Source: Bordetella parapertussis
GTDB taxonomy: Bacteria > Pseudomonadota > Gammaproteobacteria > Burkholderiales > Burkholderiaceae_D
DNA: 52,151 bases
NCBI GenBank assembly: GCA_945866125.1
Contig: CAMBFZ010000025.1
Coordinates: 1-52,151 of the forward strand
Reading direction: 5' to 3'
A program made the position numbers and the translations under genes. Below, piece after piece: positions 42,533 to 50,984 of the stretch. Below the pieces are notes generated by a model. That model saw nothing but the letters and a program-made list of their open reading frames with translations. It searched no databases and was not told the origin of the DNA. Within the stretch, counting starts at the first letter, position 1, and every line of letters starts with the position of its first letter.

Positions 42533-43545
42533 TGTGCCGCCTCCCCGCTCTTGGTCGGCGCAATGGGTGCAGTTAAATTTAGGCGCACGCTGCGCTGGTC
42601 CCAGCGCGTGAGCACGCCGACGATACCGCCTTTGCCCAGCAGCGCAATGACCACGATCAAGGGACCAAAAATCGCCATCCAGTGCTCCGTGACCGCTTTC
42701 AATCCTTCTTCCAGTCCGAGGAAGCTCAATGCGCCCAGTAAAGGCCCGGCCACACTGCCCATGCCGCCGAGTACGACCATCACGATCAGATCACCGGAGA
42801 CCACCCATGACAAGGAATTGGGTGAGGCAAATCCATTGAGGTTAGCCAGCAGCATACCGGCCACACCGGTGAGCATGGCGGAGATCACATAAGCGGTGAG
42901 TTGATAGCGGCGGGTGGTAAAGCCGATTGCGGAGGTACGACGGGCGTTTTGTTTGGCGCCCCGTACGACCATGCCAAACGCAGAAACACGTAGTCGGGCA
43001 GTCCATCCTAACGCCAGCAGCAAGATCAGCAGCGCAACGGCGTAGAGCGTGTCGGGTTGGCCGAGGTTGAACCCACCAAGCTGGCTCGTATTGGTGATGA
43101 CGACGCCGTCGTCACCACCATAGTGCTTGAGGCTGACAAATACAAAATAACCCATTTGCGCAAATGCCAGCGTGATCATGATGAAGGCAATACCCGAGGT
43201 GCGCAGGCTGATGGCGCCCGTTACCAGGCCGAGCACGGCACAGCTGATTAGCGTGATGAGCAGATGCACGACGCCGTTATCGATGCCATAAAAAGCGGGC
43301 AAAGCGACGCTATAGGCACCCACGCCCAAAAAAAGCGCATGGCCAAGGCTGACCATGCCGCCAAATCCTAGCGCGATGTTTAAGGCGGTCGCCGCAACAG
43401 CGTAGACAATCATGCGCGCGATGAAGGAGACGTAAAAAGGCTCGTCGAGATAATGCGCAACAAAGGGCACAGCCGCAAGGCCAAGCATGAGCAACGCGGG
43501 CAGCACAACACCGGCCCGCCGCCAGTCAGTAGCTGCTTGCATCAA
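42529..43545 (-). CDS. livM: LivM-like ABC permease
   Basis: A 338-residue inner-membrane permease with about ten hydrophobic segments and LivM hallmarks. These are NIALGFGGMVSLGHALFLGVG near residue 55, SGIAFIMITLAFAQM near 115, and the coupling loop GAKQNARRTSAIGF near 195. It forms the translocation path with the LivH-like protein encoded just upstream (4-bp overlap). Confidence 0.9.
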   Translation of the reverse strand: MMQAATDWRRAGVVLPALLMLGLAAVPFVAHYLDEPFYVSFIARMIVYAVAATALNIALGFGGMVSLGHALFLGVGAYSVALPAFYGIDNGVVHLLITLISCAVLGLVTGAISLRTSGIAFIMITLAFAQMGYFVFVSLKHYGGDDGVVITNTSQLGGFNLGQPDTLYAVALLILLLALGWTARLRVSAFGMVVRGAKQNARRTSAIGFTTRRYQLTAYVISAMLTGVAGMLLANLNGFASPNSLSWVVSGDLIVMVVLGGMGSVAGPLLGALSFLGLEEGLKAVTEHWMAIFGPLIVVIALLGKGGIVGVLTRWDQRSVRLNLTAPIAPTKSGEAAQ

Positions 43546-44462
43546 TGGCCCCCAGTCGGAAATAAGCCTTGCGGACGCACCGCAAGCACCACAGCCATCA
43601 AGATGTACACCAGCATGGACGCTAACGCAGGGCCGGCTGCATTGGCAATATCACGCGAGAACAGCTCTCGCAGCAGCAAGGGCAAAAACGCGCGACCAAT
43701 GGTGTCAACCACACCCACAATCAACGCCGCATAAAACGCCCCGCTCACCGAGCCAATGCCACCGATGACGATCACCACCAGCGTGGTAATGAGGACCTGA
43801 TCGCCCATGCCGACTTGCACCGACAAAATAGGGGCAGCCATGACACCGGCGAGCCCCGCTAATCCTGCACCGAGTCCAAAGAGCACGCCATTGAGCAGTT
43901 GGATGTTGACGCCTAAGGCCCCGACCATCTCGGGGTTCACTGAGCCAGCACGAATGAGCATGCCAAGGCGGGTGCGCTGCATCAGCCAGGTCGCAGCGCC
44001 AGCCACCAGCAGTCCGACCCCGAGGATTGCAAAGCGGTAAGCGGGGTAACTGATGCCCATGAAGTCGATCGCCCCTTCCAAAAAAACCGGCACGGGCAGC
44101 GCATAAGGTTGCGGCCCCCAGATGACCCGCGCGATCTCGTTGAAGAACAGCACCAAGCCGAATGTGGCCAGCACATGATCCAGATGGTCACGGCGATACA
44201 GGCGGGCAATCGCGATCTGTTCGAGCGCTATGCCAACCAGGATGCATCCACCCACCGCTGCGATGACGGCCAGCCCGAAGGAGTCCGTAATGGCATAAGC
44301 ACTGGCGGCGAAATACGCACCGAGCATGTAAAGCGTGCCATGGGCGAGATTCACGAAGCGCATGATCCCGAACACGAGCGTCAAGCCTGCTGCGAGCAAG
44401 AACAGCAATACGCCGAGTTGCAGCCCGTTGAGTAGCTGCGGGATAAATAAAGACAAAAACAC
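43542..44462 (-). CDS. livH: LivH-like ABC permease
   Basis: A 306-residue permease of the LivH family, with the hallmark VFGIMRFVNLAHGTLYMLGAY near residue 30, the central FGLGAGLAGLAGVMAAP near 195 and the usual C-terminal VRPQGLF. It starts 10 bp after the binding-protein stop. In this operon the likely cargo is an aromatic acid rather than a branched-chain amino acid. Confidence 0.9.
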   Translation of the reverse strand: MFLSLFIPQLLNGLQLGVLLFLLAAGLTLVFGIMRFVNLAHGTLYMLGAYFAASAYAITDSFGLAVIAAVGGCILVGIALEQIAIARLYRRDHLDHVLATFGLVLFFNEIARVIWGPQPYALPVPVFLEGAIDFMGISYPAYRFAILGVGLLVAGAATWLMQRTRLGMLIRAGSVNPEMVGALGVNIQLLNGVLFGLGAGLAGLAGVMAAPILSVQVGMGDQVLITTLVVIVIGGIGSVSGAFYAALIVGVVDTIGRAFLPLLLRELFSRDIANAAGPALASMLVYILMAVVLAVRPQGLFPTGGH

Positions 44463-44472
44463 GCGCGTGCCC

Positions 44473-45645
44473 TTATTTCAACGCGCACTTGTCATGAAAC
44501 GCATCCGGATGCAAGGCGAGCGGCGTGGCGATCTGTTTGGCGAGTGTTTTGCTGCCATCCTTGACGATCTGAAACGCATAATAATTTTGGATCGGCATGT
44601 TGTTATTGTTGAAGGCAAACGGGCCGCGTACCGATTTGAATTCTTTGCCAGCTGCTTTGACAGCGGCAGCAAAGGCTTTTTTATCAGTAGTGACGCCGTT
44701 AACTTTACCGATAGCGACATCCAGCAATTGCGCGGCGTCGAAGCCGGCAGCAGCGTACATGCTGGGTGTGCGTTTGTATTTTGCTTCAAATGCAGCCACG
44801 AATTTTTTGTTTTCCGGATTGTCGAGTACTGCATCCCACATTGCTGTGGCAATGGTGCCGGTTGCCGCTTCTTTGAGCGTGGGCAAGGTGGTGCCATCAA
44901 CCGTAAACGCCGAGTAAACCGATAACTTGCTCATCAAACCGGCCTGACTCATCTGCTTGATAAAATTGATGCCCATGCCACCCGGGTAAAACACGAACAC
45001 GCCATCGGGCTTGCTTGCTTGCAGCTGGGCGATCTCAGCGGCGTAATCGGTCTGACCGACCTGCGTGAAGACTTCATCGATGACCTCACCTTTAAAAAAA
45101 CGCTTGAAGGCGGCGAGCTGATCTTTTCCGGCCTGATAATTGGGTGCCATCAGATAGACTTTTTTCAAGCCTTTATCTTGGGCGAGCTTGCCGGCGGCCT
45201 CCGGCGCGCCGTCATTGGACCACGCGGCGAAAAATAAATTAGCAGCGCACGATGCGCCGGCTATTGGCGACGGGCCGGCATTGGTGGCAATGGCGACGGT
45301 GCCGGAGTCCACAATAGGTCGCAGGCTGGCCATGAGCACATTTGAAAAACCCAAACCCACCAGCGCATCGACGCGTTCTTTGTCGATCAGCTTTTTGATA
45401 GCCTGGCTACCGATCTCGGGCTTAAGCTGATCGTCTTCTTTGAATACCGTAATGGGCTGACCACCAAGCTTGCCGCCCTGCTGCTCGACGGCGAGCATGA
45501 AGCCATCATATTGATCTTGCCCCAACAAGGCCTGGCCGCCTGACATCACACCAGTGAAGCCGATCTTGATGGCCGAATTGGCGCCGCCGGCGATACTCAT
45601 GAGCGAGGCGATCGCTAAAGTAAAAAATATTTTTCGCGCCTGCAT
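44473..45645 (-). CDS. HAAT-family aromatic-acid-binding protein (probable)
   Basis: A 390-residue periplasmic binding protein of the LivK/type I family with a signal peptide (FFTLAIASLMSIAGGANS, mature start near AIKIGFTG). Core features are IKIGFTGVMSGGQALLGQDQ, a single pair of Cys (one in GASCAANLFF, one at the C-terminus) and GFDAAQLLDVAI. Related proteins next to aromatic degradation genes bind benzoate-like acids; salicylate or gentisate is a fair guess here. A good AGGAGA site precedes the ATG, itself preceded by three AT-rich 12-bp repeats that fill the gap to the ferredoxin gene. Confidence 0.88.
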   Translation of the reverse strand: MQARKIFFTLAIASLMSIAGGANSAIKIGFTGVMSGGQALLGQDQYDGFMLAVEQQGGKLGGQPITVFKEDDQLKPEIGSQAIKKLIDKERVDALVGLGFSNVLMASLRPIVDSGTVAIATNAGPSPIAGASCAANLFFAAWSNDGAPEAAGKLAQDKGLKKVYLMAPNYQAGKDQLAAFKRFFKGEVIDEVFTQVGQTDYAAEIAQLQASKPDGVFVFYPGGMGINFIKQMSQAGLMSKLSVYSAFTVDGTTLPTLKEAATGTIATAMWDAVLDNPENKKFVAAFEAKYKRTPSMYAAAGFDAAQLLDVAIGKVNGVTTDKKAFAAAVKAAGKEFKSVRGPFAFNNNNMPIQNYYAFQIVKDGSKTLAKQIATPLALHPDAFHDKCALK

Positions 45646-45662
45646 GTCTGTCTCCTGATGAC

Positions 45663-45698
45663 TTAATTATTTATTTAATTATTTATCTAATTATTTAT
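45663..45698. repeat. Three tandem AT-rich 12-bp repeats
   Basis: TTAATTATTTAT occurs twice in a row and is followed by CTAATTATTTAT (one change). The array occupies most of the 69-bp gap between the ferredoxin gene and the binding-protein gene. On the mRNA it reads as A/U-rich tandem units just before the ribosome-binding site, which could be RNase E cleavage sites or a translation enhancer; as DNA it could act as an UP-like element. Confidence 0.85.
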
Positions 45699-45714
45699 TT
45701 CTTTGCTATCATTT

Positions 45715-46026
45715 TTACAGCGCGACGAAAATACGATTGCCTTCTATTTTGACCGGATAGATCTTGATATCTTCGCTCAAGGGCGCACACAGCGCCCGAC
45801 CATCACGAATATCGAATTTTCCTTGGTGCAGCGGACATTCGATTTCATGCCCTTCCAGAAAACCATCGCACAATCTGGCATGGCCGTGCGTGCAGATGTT
45901 ATCAGTTGCGAAGACAGCTCCCTCAACCTTGTAGAGTGCAAGGCTTTTTCCGTCGAGGTCAACACCGATAACCTCGTCGTCCGGCAGCGCGTCGACGGCG
46001 GCTGCGTCAACCCAATGATTGTTCAT
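45715..46026 (-). CDS. nagAb: Rieske-type [2Fe-2S] ferredoxin of salicylate 5-hydroxylase
   Basis: A 103-residue Rieske ferredoxin. The cluster ligands are C-x-H in CTHGH and C-x2-H in CPLHQG, 17 residues apart, with the NahAb/NagAb-like sequence around them. It passes electrons from the reductase (50614-49625) to the oxygenase. The frame opens at an ATG at 46041 that overlaps the beta-subunit stop, but GGAGG inside those first codons sits 8 bp before the ATG at 46026, which is therefore the likely start. Confidence 0.9.
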   Translation of the reverse strand: MNNHWVDAAAVDALPDDEVIGVDLDGKSLALYKVEGAVFATDNICTHGHARLCDGFLEGHEIECPLHQGKFDIRDGRALCAPLSEDIKIYPVKIEGNRIFVAL

Positions 46027-46040
46027 ATTGAGGGCCTCCA

Positions 46041-46514
46041 TTAAATGGGGTAAATGAGTGAGTTGGGAATCATTTCACTATCGTAAATGCACACACGGGA
46101 AACAATTTTTAGCTCGCCGGATTCGCGCCGGATTTCGTCGAGGTAGCGACCCACATTAAACACCGTCGATTCACCGCTGAGCTTGATGCGAAATACCGCG
46201 TAGTTGGCCTCGGTGATGAGAGTGTCGCCACTCTGCTCACGCACTAGCGGCAGACCAACCACATGCCGCTGATAGTAGGGATCGTGGTAGAGGGTTTCCT
46301 GGATGCCGTAGATGCGATCCTTGAGCATGTTTTTGCTCAGGAGCGCGAGTGTGCAAAGCGGAAAGCCTCGCTCGAAATTTTCGCGCGGCTGGATTTTATA
46401 GCTGCAATCTTCAACGAAGCAGGCGATCCATTTGTCCCACTGCGCTTCATCCACGGCTGCGGCGTACTGGCTGTAGAGCTGCACGAGATCAAGATAGGTT
46501 TGGCTGTCAGTCAT
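46041..46514 (-). CDS. nagH: Salicylate 5-hydroxylase, small (beta) oxygenase subunit
   Basis: A 157-residue cystatin/NTF2-like beta subunit of a ring-hydroxylating oxygenase (YSQYAAAVDEAQWDKWIACF, then FNVGRYLDEIRRESGELKIVSRVCIYD). It is shorter than dioxygenase beta subunits such as NahAd, as expected for NagH. It has a structural role in the alpha3beta3 complex. ATG overlaps the large-subunit stop. Context and sequence agree with salicylate 5-hydroxylase rather than a dioxygenase. Confidence 0.88.
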   Translation of the reverse strand: MTDSQTYLDLVQLYSQYAAAVDEAQWDKWIACFVEDCSYKIQPRENFERGFPLCTLALLSKNMLKDRIYGIQETLYHDPYYQRHVVGLPLVREQSGDTLITEANYAVFRIKLSGESTVFNVGRYLDEIRRESGELKIVSRVCIYDSEMIPNSLIYPI

Positions 46515-47773
46515 CAGAGCTCCATTACTTTGCGCCAGTAGCGATACATGCCCCGGATCAGGGTTTCGGTCACCATATGGTCGGTATCTTCGCAGTCATA
46601 GCCGCCTAACTCGGCAAGAGCGCGATGCGCGGGCTTTTGTTCAAAACCGTTTTGCGAGAGCTCAATGACTTCACCATCGTCAGCGGACACGAATCCTGCC
46701 GGACCAAACAGATTTGCCTGAATCAGACGGCGCTGCGTCATCTCGGCGGTATCGTCTTCGAAACCAAAGTGGGTCCAGACAAAATCAAAAGAGCCGTGAC
46801 CGTTAGGCTGGATGTGACGGGTGGAGACGCTGTTGACTTGCTGCTGAAAAATCACGCTGGGGAAAATCGTCAGCATGACCGCAGTCGGCCCATTCCACCA
46901 TGGCTCGGGCACGATGTCGATTAAGCGTTTGTCGAGAATCTCCATGTTTTCTTTGAAGCTGGTGATTCCTTGCGTGACTTCCGCCTTGACCCCGGCTTCA
47001 CCGCGGGTGGAAATCATTGCCGCATGACGAAAGTGCCGGTCCATTTTCAGGGCTGACTTGTTATCTGCCCGCCATAATCCGTACGTGACAAACCAGGTGT
47101 GCAGCAAGCCCGGATGATAGGGGTCCTTGATGTTTTCCTGCATGAGCTTCCAGTTGCCGGGAATGCGCTGCCGGTTGTAGCCAAGTATGGTGAGCTTGCG
47201 GCCGTTAAAGAGACGATCAAAGTAAGCCAGAATTTCGGGGCCAATATAGTCTTCGAAGGACTCGACGTCGTGATCAAATGAGGCAAACACGACTCCCCCG
47301 CGGGTGGCCACTTTGAGCTTGGTCAGGCCGTGGTCTGCGGTGTTGAATTCCTTGGGCATGCCGCCGTTGACCTTGCCATCTTGCTTGACGCCACGGCGAA
47401 AAGGTACACCCTGTAAATCGCCTTTGAGTGAATAATTCCACTGATGATAAGGACAGACTAATTCTTTTTTATTGCCATGACGCGCGCGACAAAATTGCAT
47501 GCCCCGATGGGCGCAGACGTTTTCGACAACGTTGATATTGCCATCCAAGTCACGCGTCATAATGACAGAACGCTCACCGATAACGGTGCGTTTGAAGTCG
47601 CCCACAGCGGGTATCTCGGCTTCCAGCCCGACGTAGCTCCAATGCCCTTGGTAAAACAAGCGATCGAGCTCTTTTTTGTACAGCGCTTCGTCGGTGTAGG
47701 CCCAAAATGGAATGCGACTAGTCCCCTCACCTTGCCACTGATGGCGGTCGTTGAATACGGTGGCGTCTGCCAT
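46514..47773 (-). CDS. nagG: Salicylate 5-hydroxylase, large (alpha) oxygenase subunit
   Basis: A 419-residue Rieske oxygenase that hydroxylates salicylate at C5 to gentisate. The Rieske ligands are C-x-H in CAHRGMQFC and C-x2-H in CPYHQWNYS; the mononuclear iron site is in QENIKDPYHPGLLHTWF (two His, with a C-terminal Asp). From memory it is very close to NagG of Ralstonia sp. U2, for example GVKQDGKVNGGMPK, GYNRQRIPGNWKLMQE and LIRGMYRYWRKVM. The ATG at 47773 has an AAGGAG site; the frame opens 7 codons earlier without one. It works with NagH, NagAb and NagAa encoded in the same operon. Confidence 0.92.
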   Translation of the reverse strand: MADATVFNDRHQWQGEGTSRIPFWAYTDEALYKKELDRLFYQGHWSYVGLEAEIPAVGDFKRTVIGERSVIMTRDLDGNINVVENVCAHRGMQFCRARHGNKKELVCPYHQWNYSLKGDLQGVPFRRGVKQDGKVNGGMPKEFNTADHGLTKLKVATRGGVVFASFDHDVESFEDYIGPEILAYFDRLFNGRKLTILGYNRQRIPGNWKLMQENIKDPYHPGLLHTWFVTYGLWRADNKSALKMDRHFRHAAMISTRGEAGVKAEVTQGITSFKENMEILDKRLIDIVPEPWWNGPTAVMLTIFPSVIFQQQVNSVSTRHIQPNGHGSFDFVWTHFGFEDDTAEMTQRRLIQANLFGPAGFVSADDGEVIELSQNGFEQKPAHRALAELGGYDCEDTDHMVTETLIRGMYRYWRKVMEL

Positions 47774-47794
47774 AATTTTCTCCTTGCTCTGCAC

Positions 47795-48496
47795 TCAGCG
47801 CGCGACGCGCACGATGATCTCACCAAGACCGTCGATGGCGCCACGCATCACGTCCCCTGGCAGCACTGCCCCCACGCCTTCGGGGGTGCCGGTCATGATC
47901 AGGTCACCCGGCTCCAGCGTTTCGTAGGATGACAAATAAGCGATCGATTCGGCGACTGACCAGATCAGCTTGTCGATATCGGAGGCCTGACGTGCTTGCT
48001 CGTTGACGGTGAGTGTGATGGCCGCCGCAGCGAGATGCCCGACATCGGTAGCAGGATGGATCGGTCCGATCGGCGCGGATTGAGAAAAGGATTTACCAAA
48101 TTCCCAGGGACGGCCTTTGTCACGCGCGTCGAGCTGCAAGTCGCGCCGTGTCATGTCAAGCCCGACACCATAGCCATAGACGTGCTTGAGCGCATCGGCC
48201 AGCGTAATATTTTTACCGCCGGTTCCAATGGCCACGACGAGTTCAATTTCATGATGAAAATTATGCGTCATCGGTGGATACGGAATCTCGATTGGCGTAG
48301 CACCCGCTGGCACCACCGCACAAGCGGGCTTCATGAAAAAAAACGGCGCTTCGCGTTCAGGGTCTTTGCCCATCTCGCGCGCATGGGCGGCGTAGTTGCG
48401 ACCGACACAAAAGACGCGATTAACAGGAAAGCGATCTTCGCTGTGGCCAGCCACAGCGAGGGTATAAACGGGAGCGAGTGGAACGACGTGGGCCAT
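47795..48496 (-). CDS. nagK: Fumarylpyruvate hydrolase (FAH family)
   Basis: A 233-residue fumarylacetoacetate-hydrolase-family enzyme that splits fumarylpyruvate to fumarate and pyruvate, the last step of the gentisate pathway. Metal-binding acids are in HHEIELVVAIG and GVGLDMTRRDLQ; GKSFSQSAPIGP and PGDLIMTGTPEGVG complete the family pattern. The N-terminus VFCVGRNYAAHAREMG is typical of NagK. It lies between the gentisate dioxygenase and the hydroxylase genes. FAH enzymes can also act on maleylpyruvate in some bacteria, which matters because no isomerase gene is seen here. Confidence 0.88.
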   Translation of the reverse strand: MAHVVPLAPVYTLAVAGHSEDRFPVNRVFCVGRNYAAHAREMGKDPEREAPFFFMKPACAVVPAGATPIEIPYPPMTHNFHHEIELVVAIGTGGKNITLADALKHVYGYGVGLDMTRRDLQLDARDKGRPWEFGKSFSQSAPIGPIHPATDVGHLAAAAITLTVNEQARQASDIDKLIWSVAESIAYLSSYETLEPGDLIMTGTPEGVGAVLPGDVMRGAIDGLGEIIVRVAR

Positions 48497-48543
48497 GCGA
48501 TTTCCTTAAAAGTTAATATAATTTACGTGCAGTGCCGCTTCGG

Positions 48544-49602
48544 TCACAGCCGCGCCTCGCGCCACAAGCCGAGCGCCTGTTGAACCGGACGATCCGAGTA
48601 GCTAAACAAGGTGGTCTCGCGTTTGGCATGAAAACGCACGCTATGCCATGACGGCACCACAAAGATGGCATCACGCCGCACTTCCCACTGATGCTCGCCC
48701 ACCTCGACGGTCATTTCACCTTCAAGGCACACATACACCGTACCGTCAGTACTGCGATAAGGCTGCGTGGCAAAGCCGGCCGGCAGACGCTGGGCAAACG
48801 CACCAATGGTTGGCATCGGTGAGGCGCCGGACGCCGGATTGACGAAGCGCATTTTATGGCCAAGATGTGGATCCGGTTTGCCTTCGGCGACCATGGCAAG
48901 CGTGGCCAGGGTTTTGGAAAACGGATAGACAAACACTTTGGTCGGCTCGGAAGCTGCCGGATAAAAATCGACAGGCAGCATGTTGTTGCCATACCGTGCC
49001 AACGCATCGCCCTCCCCCCGCAATGTTTGCTGCGAGGCGCTGGAGCCATGCTCGGCAAAGCCGGCATCGAAGAAACGCACCGTTGGAATATCAAGCCCGT
49101 CGAGCCACACCACAGGCTCATCACCGAGATTACCGTGATCATGAAAGGTCCACGATGGCGTGATGATGAAGTCACCCCGGTGCATGGTCGTACGCTCGCC
49201 GTCGACCGCGGTGTACGCGCCTTCGCCGTCCATTACAAGCCGTAGCGCCGATTGAGTATGCCGGTGCGCGGGGGCCACTTCACCTGGCAAAATTAATTGA
49301 AGCCCGGCATAGAGTGACTGCGTAATAGCCGACTGGCCCGGCAGGCCGGGATTTTCAAGTATCAGCACACGCCGTTCAGCTTGGGCAGCGGTGATCAGTC
49401 TGCCGGCCTCCATGACGGTATCGCGCAATGCGTCATAGCGCCAGAGCGCCGGCTGCGCAGGGCTGTTGGGTGTCTTCGGCACCAGCGCACCAAGCACTTC
49501 CCACAAAGGCGTGAGGTGGTGGTGCGCAATACGCTCGTAGTACTGCTGCCGCAGGCCGGCTGAATCAGTGCTTTGTTCATTAGAATATTTTTGACTTGGC
49601 AT
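48544..49602 (-). CDS. nagI: Gentisate 1,2-dioxygenase
   Basis: A 352-residue bicupin Fe(II) dioxygenase that cleaves gentisate between C1 and C2 to maleylpyruvate. The N-terminal cupin keeps the iron ligands in PAHRHTQSALRLV and FHDHGNLGDEPVVWLDGLD; a second cupin follows (RSTDGTVYVCLEGEMTVEVG, VPSWHSVRFHA). Family features WEVLGALVPKTP and LYAGLQLILPGE are present. The ATG at 49602 with GGAGAC is the likely start; the frame runs 18 codons further into the preceding gene region. Confidence 0.92.
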   Translation of the reverse strand: MPSQKYSNEQSTDSAGLRQQYYERIAHHHLTPLWEVLGALVPKTPNSPAQPALWRYDALRDTVMEAGRLITAAQAERRVLILENPGLPGQSAITQSLYAGLQLILPGEVAPAHRHTQSALRLVMDGEGAYTAVDGERTTMHRGDFIITPSWTFHDHGNLGDEPVVWLDGLDIPTVRFFDAGFAEHGSSASQQTLRGEGDALARYGNNMLPVDFYPAASEPTKVFVYPFSKTLATLAMVAEGKPDPHLGHKMRFVNPASGASPMPTIGAFAQRLPAGFATQPYRSTDGTVYVCLEGEMTVEVGEHQWEVRRDAIFVVPSWHSVRFHAKRETTLFSYSDRPVQQALGLWREARL

Positions 49603-49624
49603 GGTGTCTCCGTTCAGGTGCAGC

Positions 49625-50614
49625 TCAGGTGCCGCTGGCATAAAACGCATCAGCATAGGTGTGCTCGGGTGCGACGCCGCGCTGTTTGATCAGCGCTGAG
49701 GTCGCCTCGACCATGGGCGGTGCACCGCACAGGTAGGCGCGCCAGCCACGCAGGTCAGCAAAATCAGCGGCGATGGCGTCGGTGATTAAGCCGGTGCGCA
49801 TGGCAGCGTCGTGGCTCTCGCCCGTGCTCAGCACCACGTCAACCTGCAACGCCGGGTGGGCACGCTGCAGGGCACTGAGTTGCGCGAGTCCGTACAGGTC
49901 CTGGTGCGAACGCACCCCGAAATAGAGGCGAATCGGGTTAGCCATCCCGGCTGCGATGGCACCCCGCACGATGGCGAGGATCGGTGCCAGACCGGTTCCA
50001 CCCGCCACGCACAGCATCGGGCCGGCATGTCGGGTGCGCAGATAGGCGGTGCCCAACGGCCCACTAACCCGCACCGCATCGCCGACTTTGAGCGTGTTGA
50101 AGACATAGGTACTGACGCGCCCCTCCGGCACAGCACGCACATGAAATTCAAGCTCCGCGTCCTCACTCAGACCGGCCATCGAATAGGGTCGGATATGGTC
50201 GGGCGAAAATTGCAGGGTGGCGTACTGACCCGGCGAAAAAAGTAGCGGCTTGTTGGTGCGCAGCCGGATTATTTTGATGTCGTGGTTGGCCGAGGTGATC
50301 GAGGTGACCGTGGCCTTCAGTATTTTTGCCGGATGGGTAACGATCTCATCAGTCTCTGGAATCTCAATGGCACAACTTTCCGTGATCACACTGGCACAGG
50401 CCAGGACGTAGCCATCTTCAGCGGGGTTGGTGATCTTGGCCTCGCGTCCCGTTTCCAGCACGTGCCCCTGCAGCACCTTACAGCGACAGGTGCCGCAACG
50501 CCCCGCCATACAGCTATAAGAAATCGGCACGGCATTGTCCCGCAAGGCGTCGAGCAAGTTGGCGCCAGCGGCAACGTGCAGTAAGCGATTGTGGGGCTGG
50601 ACAAGGAGTTCCAT
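49625..50614 (-). CDS. nagAa: Ferredoxin reductase of the oxygenase system
   Basis: A 329-residue electron-transfer protein. An N-terminal plant-type [2Fe-2S] domain (ligands in SCMAGRCGTCRCKV and a later Cys in LACAS) precedes an FAD domain (RPYSMAGLS) and an NAD(P)H domain (CVAGGTGLAPILAIV, CGAPPMVEA). Its length and layout match NagAa/NahAa. It supplies electrons via the NagAb ferredoxin to salicylate 5-hydroxylase. It is the first gene of the operon, and an inverted repeat of LysR-site type lies 87 bp upstream of the ATG. Confidence 0.9.
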   Translation of the reverse strand: MELLVQPHNRLLHVAAGANLLDALRDNAVPISYSCMAGRCGTCRCKVLQGHVLETGREAKITNPAEDGYVLACASVITESCAIEIPETDEIVTHPAKILKATVTSITSANHDIKIIRLRTNKPLLFSPGQYATLQFSPDHIRPYSMAGLSEDAELEFHVRAVPEGRVSTYVFNTLKVGDAVRVSGPLGTAYLRTRHAGPMLCVAGGTGLAPILAIVRGAIAAGMANPIRLYFGVRSHQDLYGLAQLSALQRAHPALQVDVVLSTGESHDAAMRTGLITDAIAADFADLRGWRAYLCGAPPMVEATSALIKQRGVAPEHTYADAFYASGT

Positions 50615-50700
50615 GGGCTGGGTTTATTGATTTTGCCTGAGTGGAACACAGTATAGAAAGGGCCGCAAAATTAAGATATAGAACTATTTTGATGAGCCCC

Positions 50701-50724
50701 ATTCGCAATTTGAATACTGCGAAT
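50701..50724. promoter_or_regulatory. LysR-type regulator site upstream of nagAa
   Basis: ATTCGCA-N10-TGCGAAT is a perfect 7-bp inverted repeat. If the TATACT at 50655-50650 is the nagAa -10 box, the dyad is centred about 70 bp upstream of the start of transcription, the usual location for a LysR-type (NagR/NahR-like) activator. The regulator gene is not in the window. Confidence 0.55.
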
Positions 50725-50815
50725 CGATGCCAGAGCCCCTTTTTCGGCGGCGCAATGACGCACTGGTTGTTATTCGACCGAAACCACGCCCGACTTTGCC
50801 AAAAATTGACATTCG

Positions 50816-50829
50816 TCAACAAACCGTTT
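50816..50829. promoter_or_regulatory. CRP/FNR-family-like palindrome
   Basis: TTGAC-ATTC-GTCAA is a perfect 5-bp inverted repeat of the CRP/FNR half-site type, about 155 bp before the ATG of the secreted repeat protein. It could control either divergent gene set. Confidence 0.35.
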
Positions 50830-50984
50830 GTCGGCCATTTTGTTGTCAAATAAGATAGTAAATTCACACCAAGCTGTTGATCTGACCAAACCTCACGATG
50901 CATAGGTATTGATCTTCAACAGGCTTACCAGGCTAGGCAAGCCAAAACTTGCTTAGAAAACATTCTCTACTAAAAGGATATGTC

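Larger units (their letters stand above)
50615..50984. other. Divergent promoter region, no gene
   Basis: This 370-base gap separates the nag operon (minus) from the secreted-protein cluster (plus). It holds the LysR-type inverted repeat, a TATACT hexamer on the minus strand at 50655-50650, a CRP/FNR-like palindrome at 50816-50829 and AT-rich stretches. No regulator gene is present here. Confidence 0.6.

Noticed and set aside
44335..44925. Plus-strand open frame of 196 codons over the binding-protein gene
   Set aside because: It lies antisense to a well-supported periplasmic binding protein and livH and has no family features or start signal.
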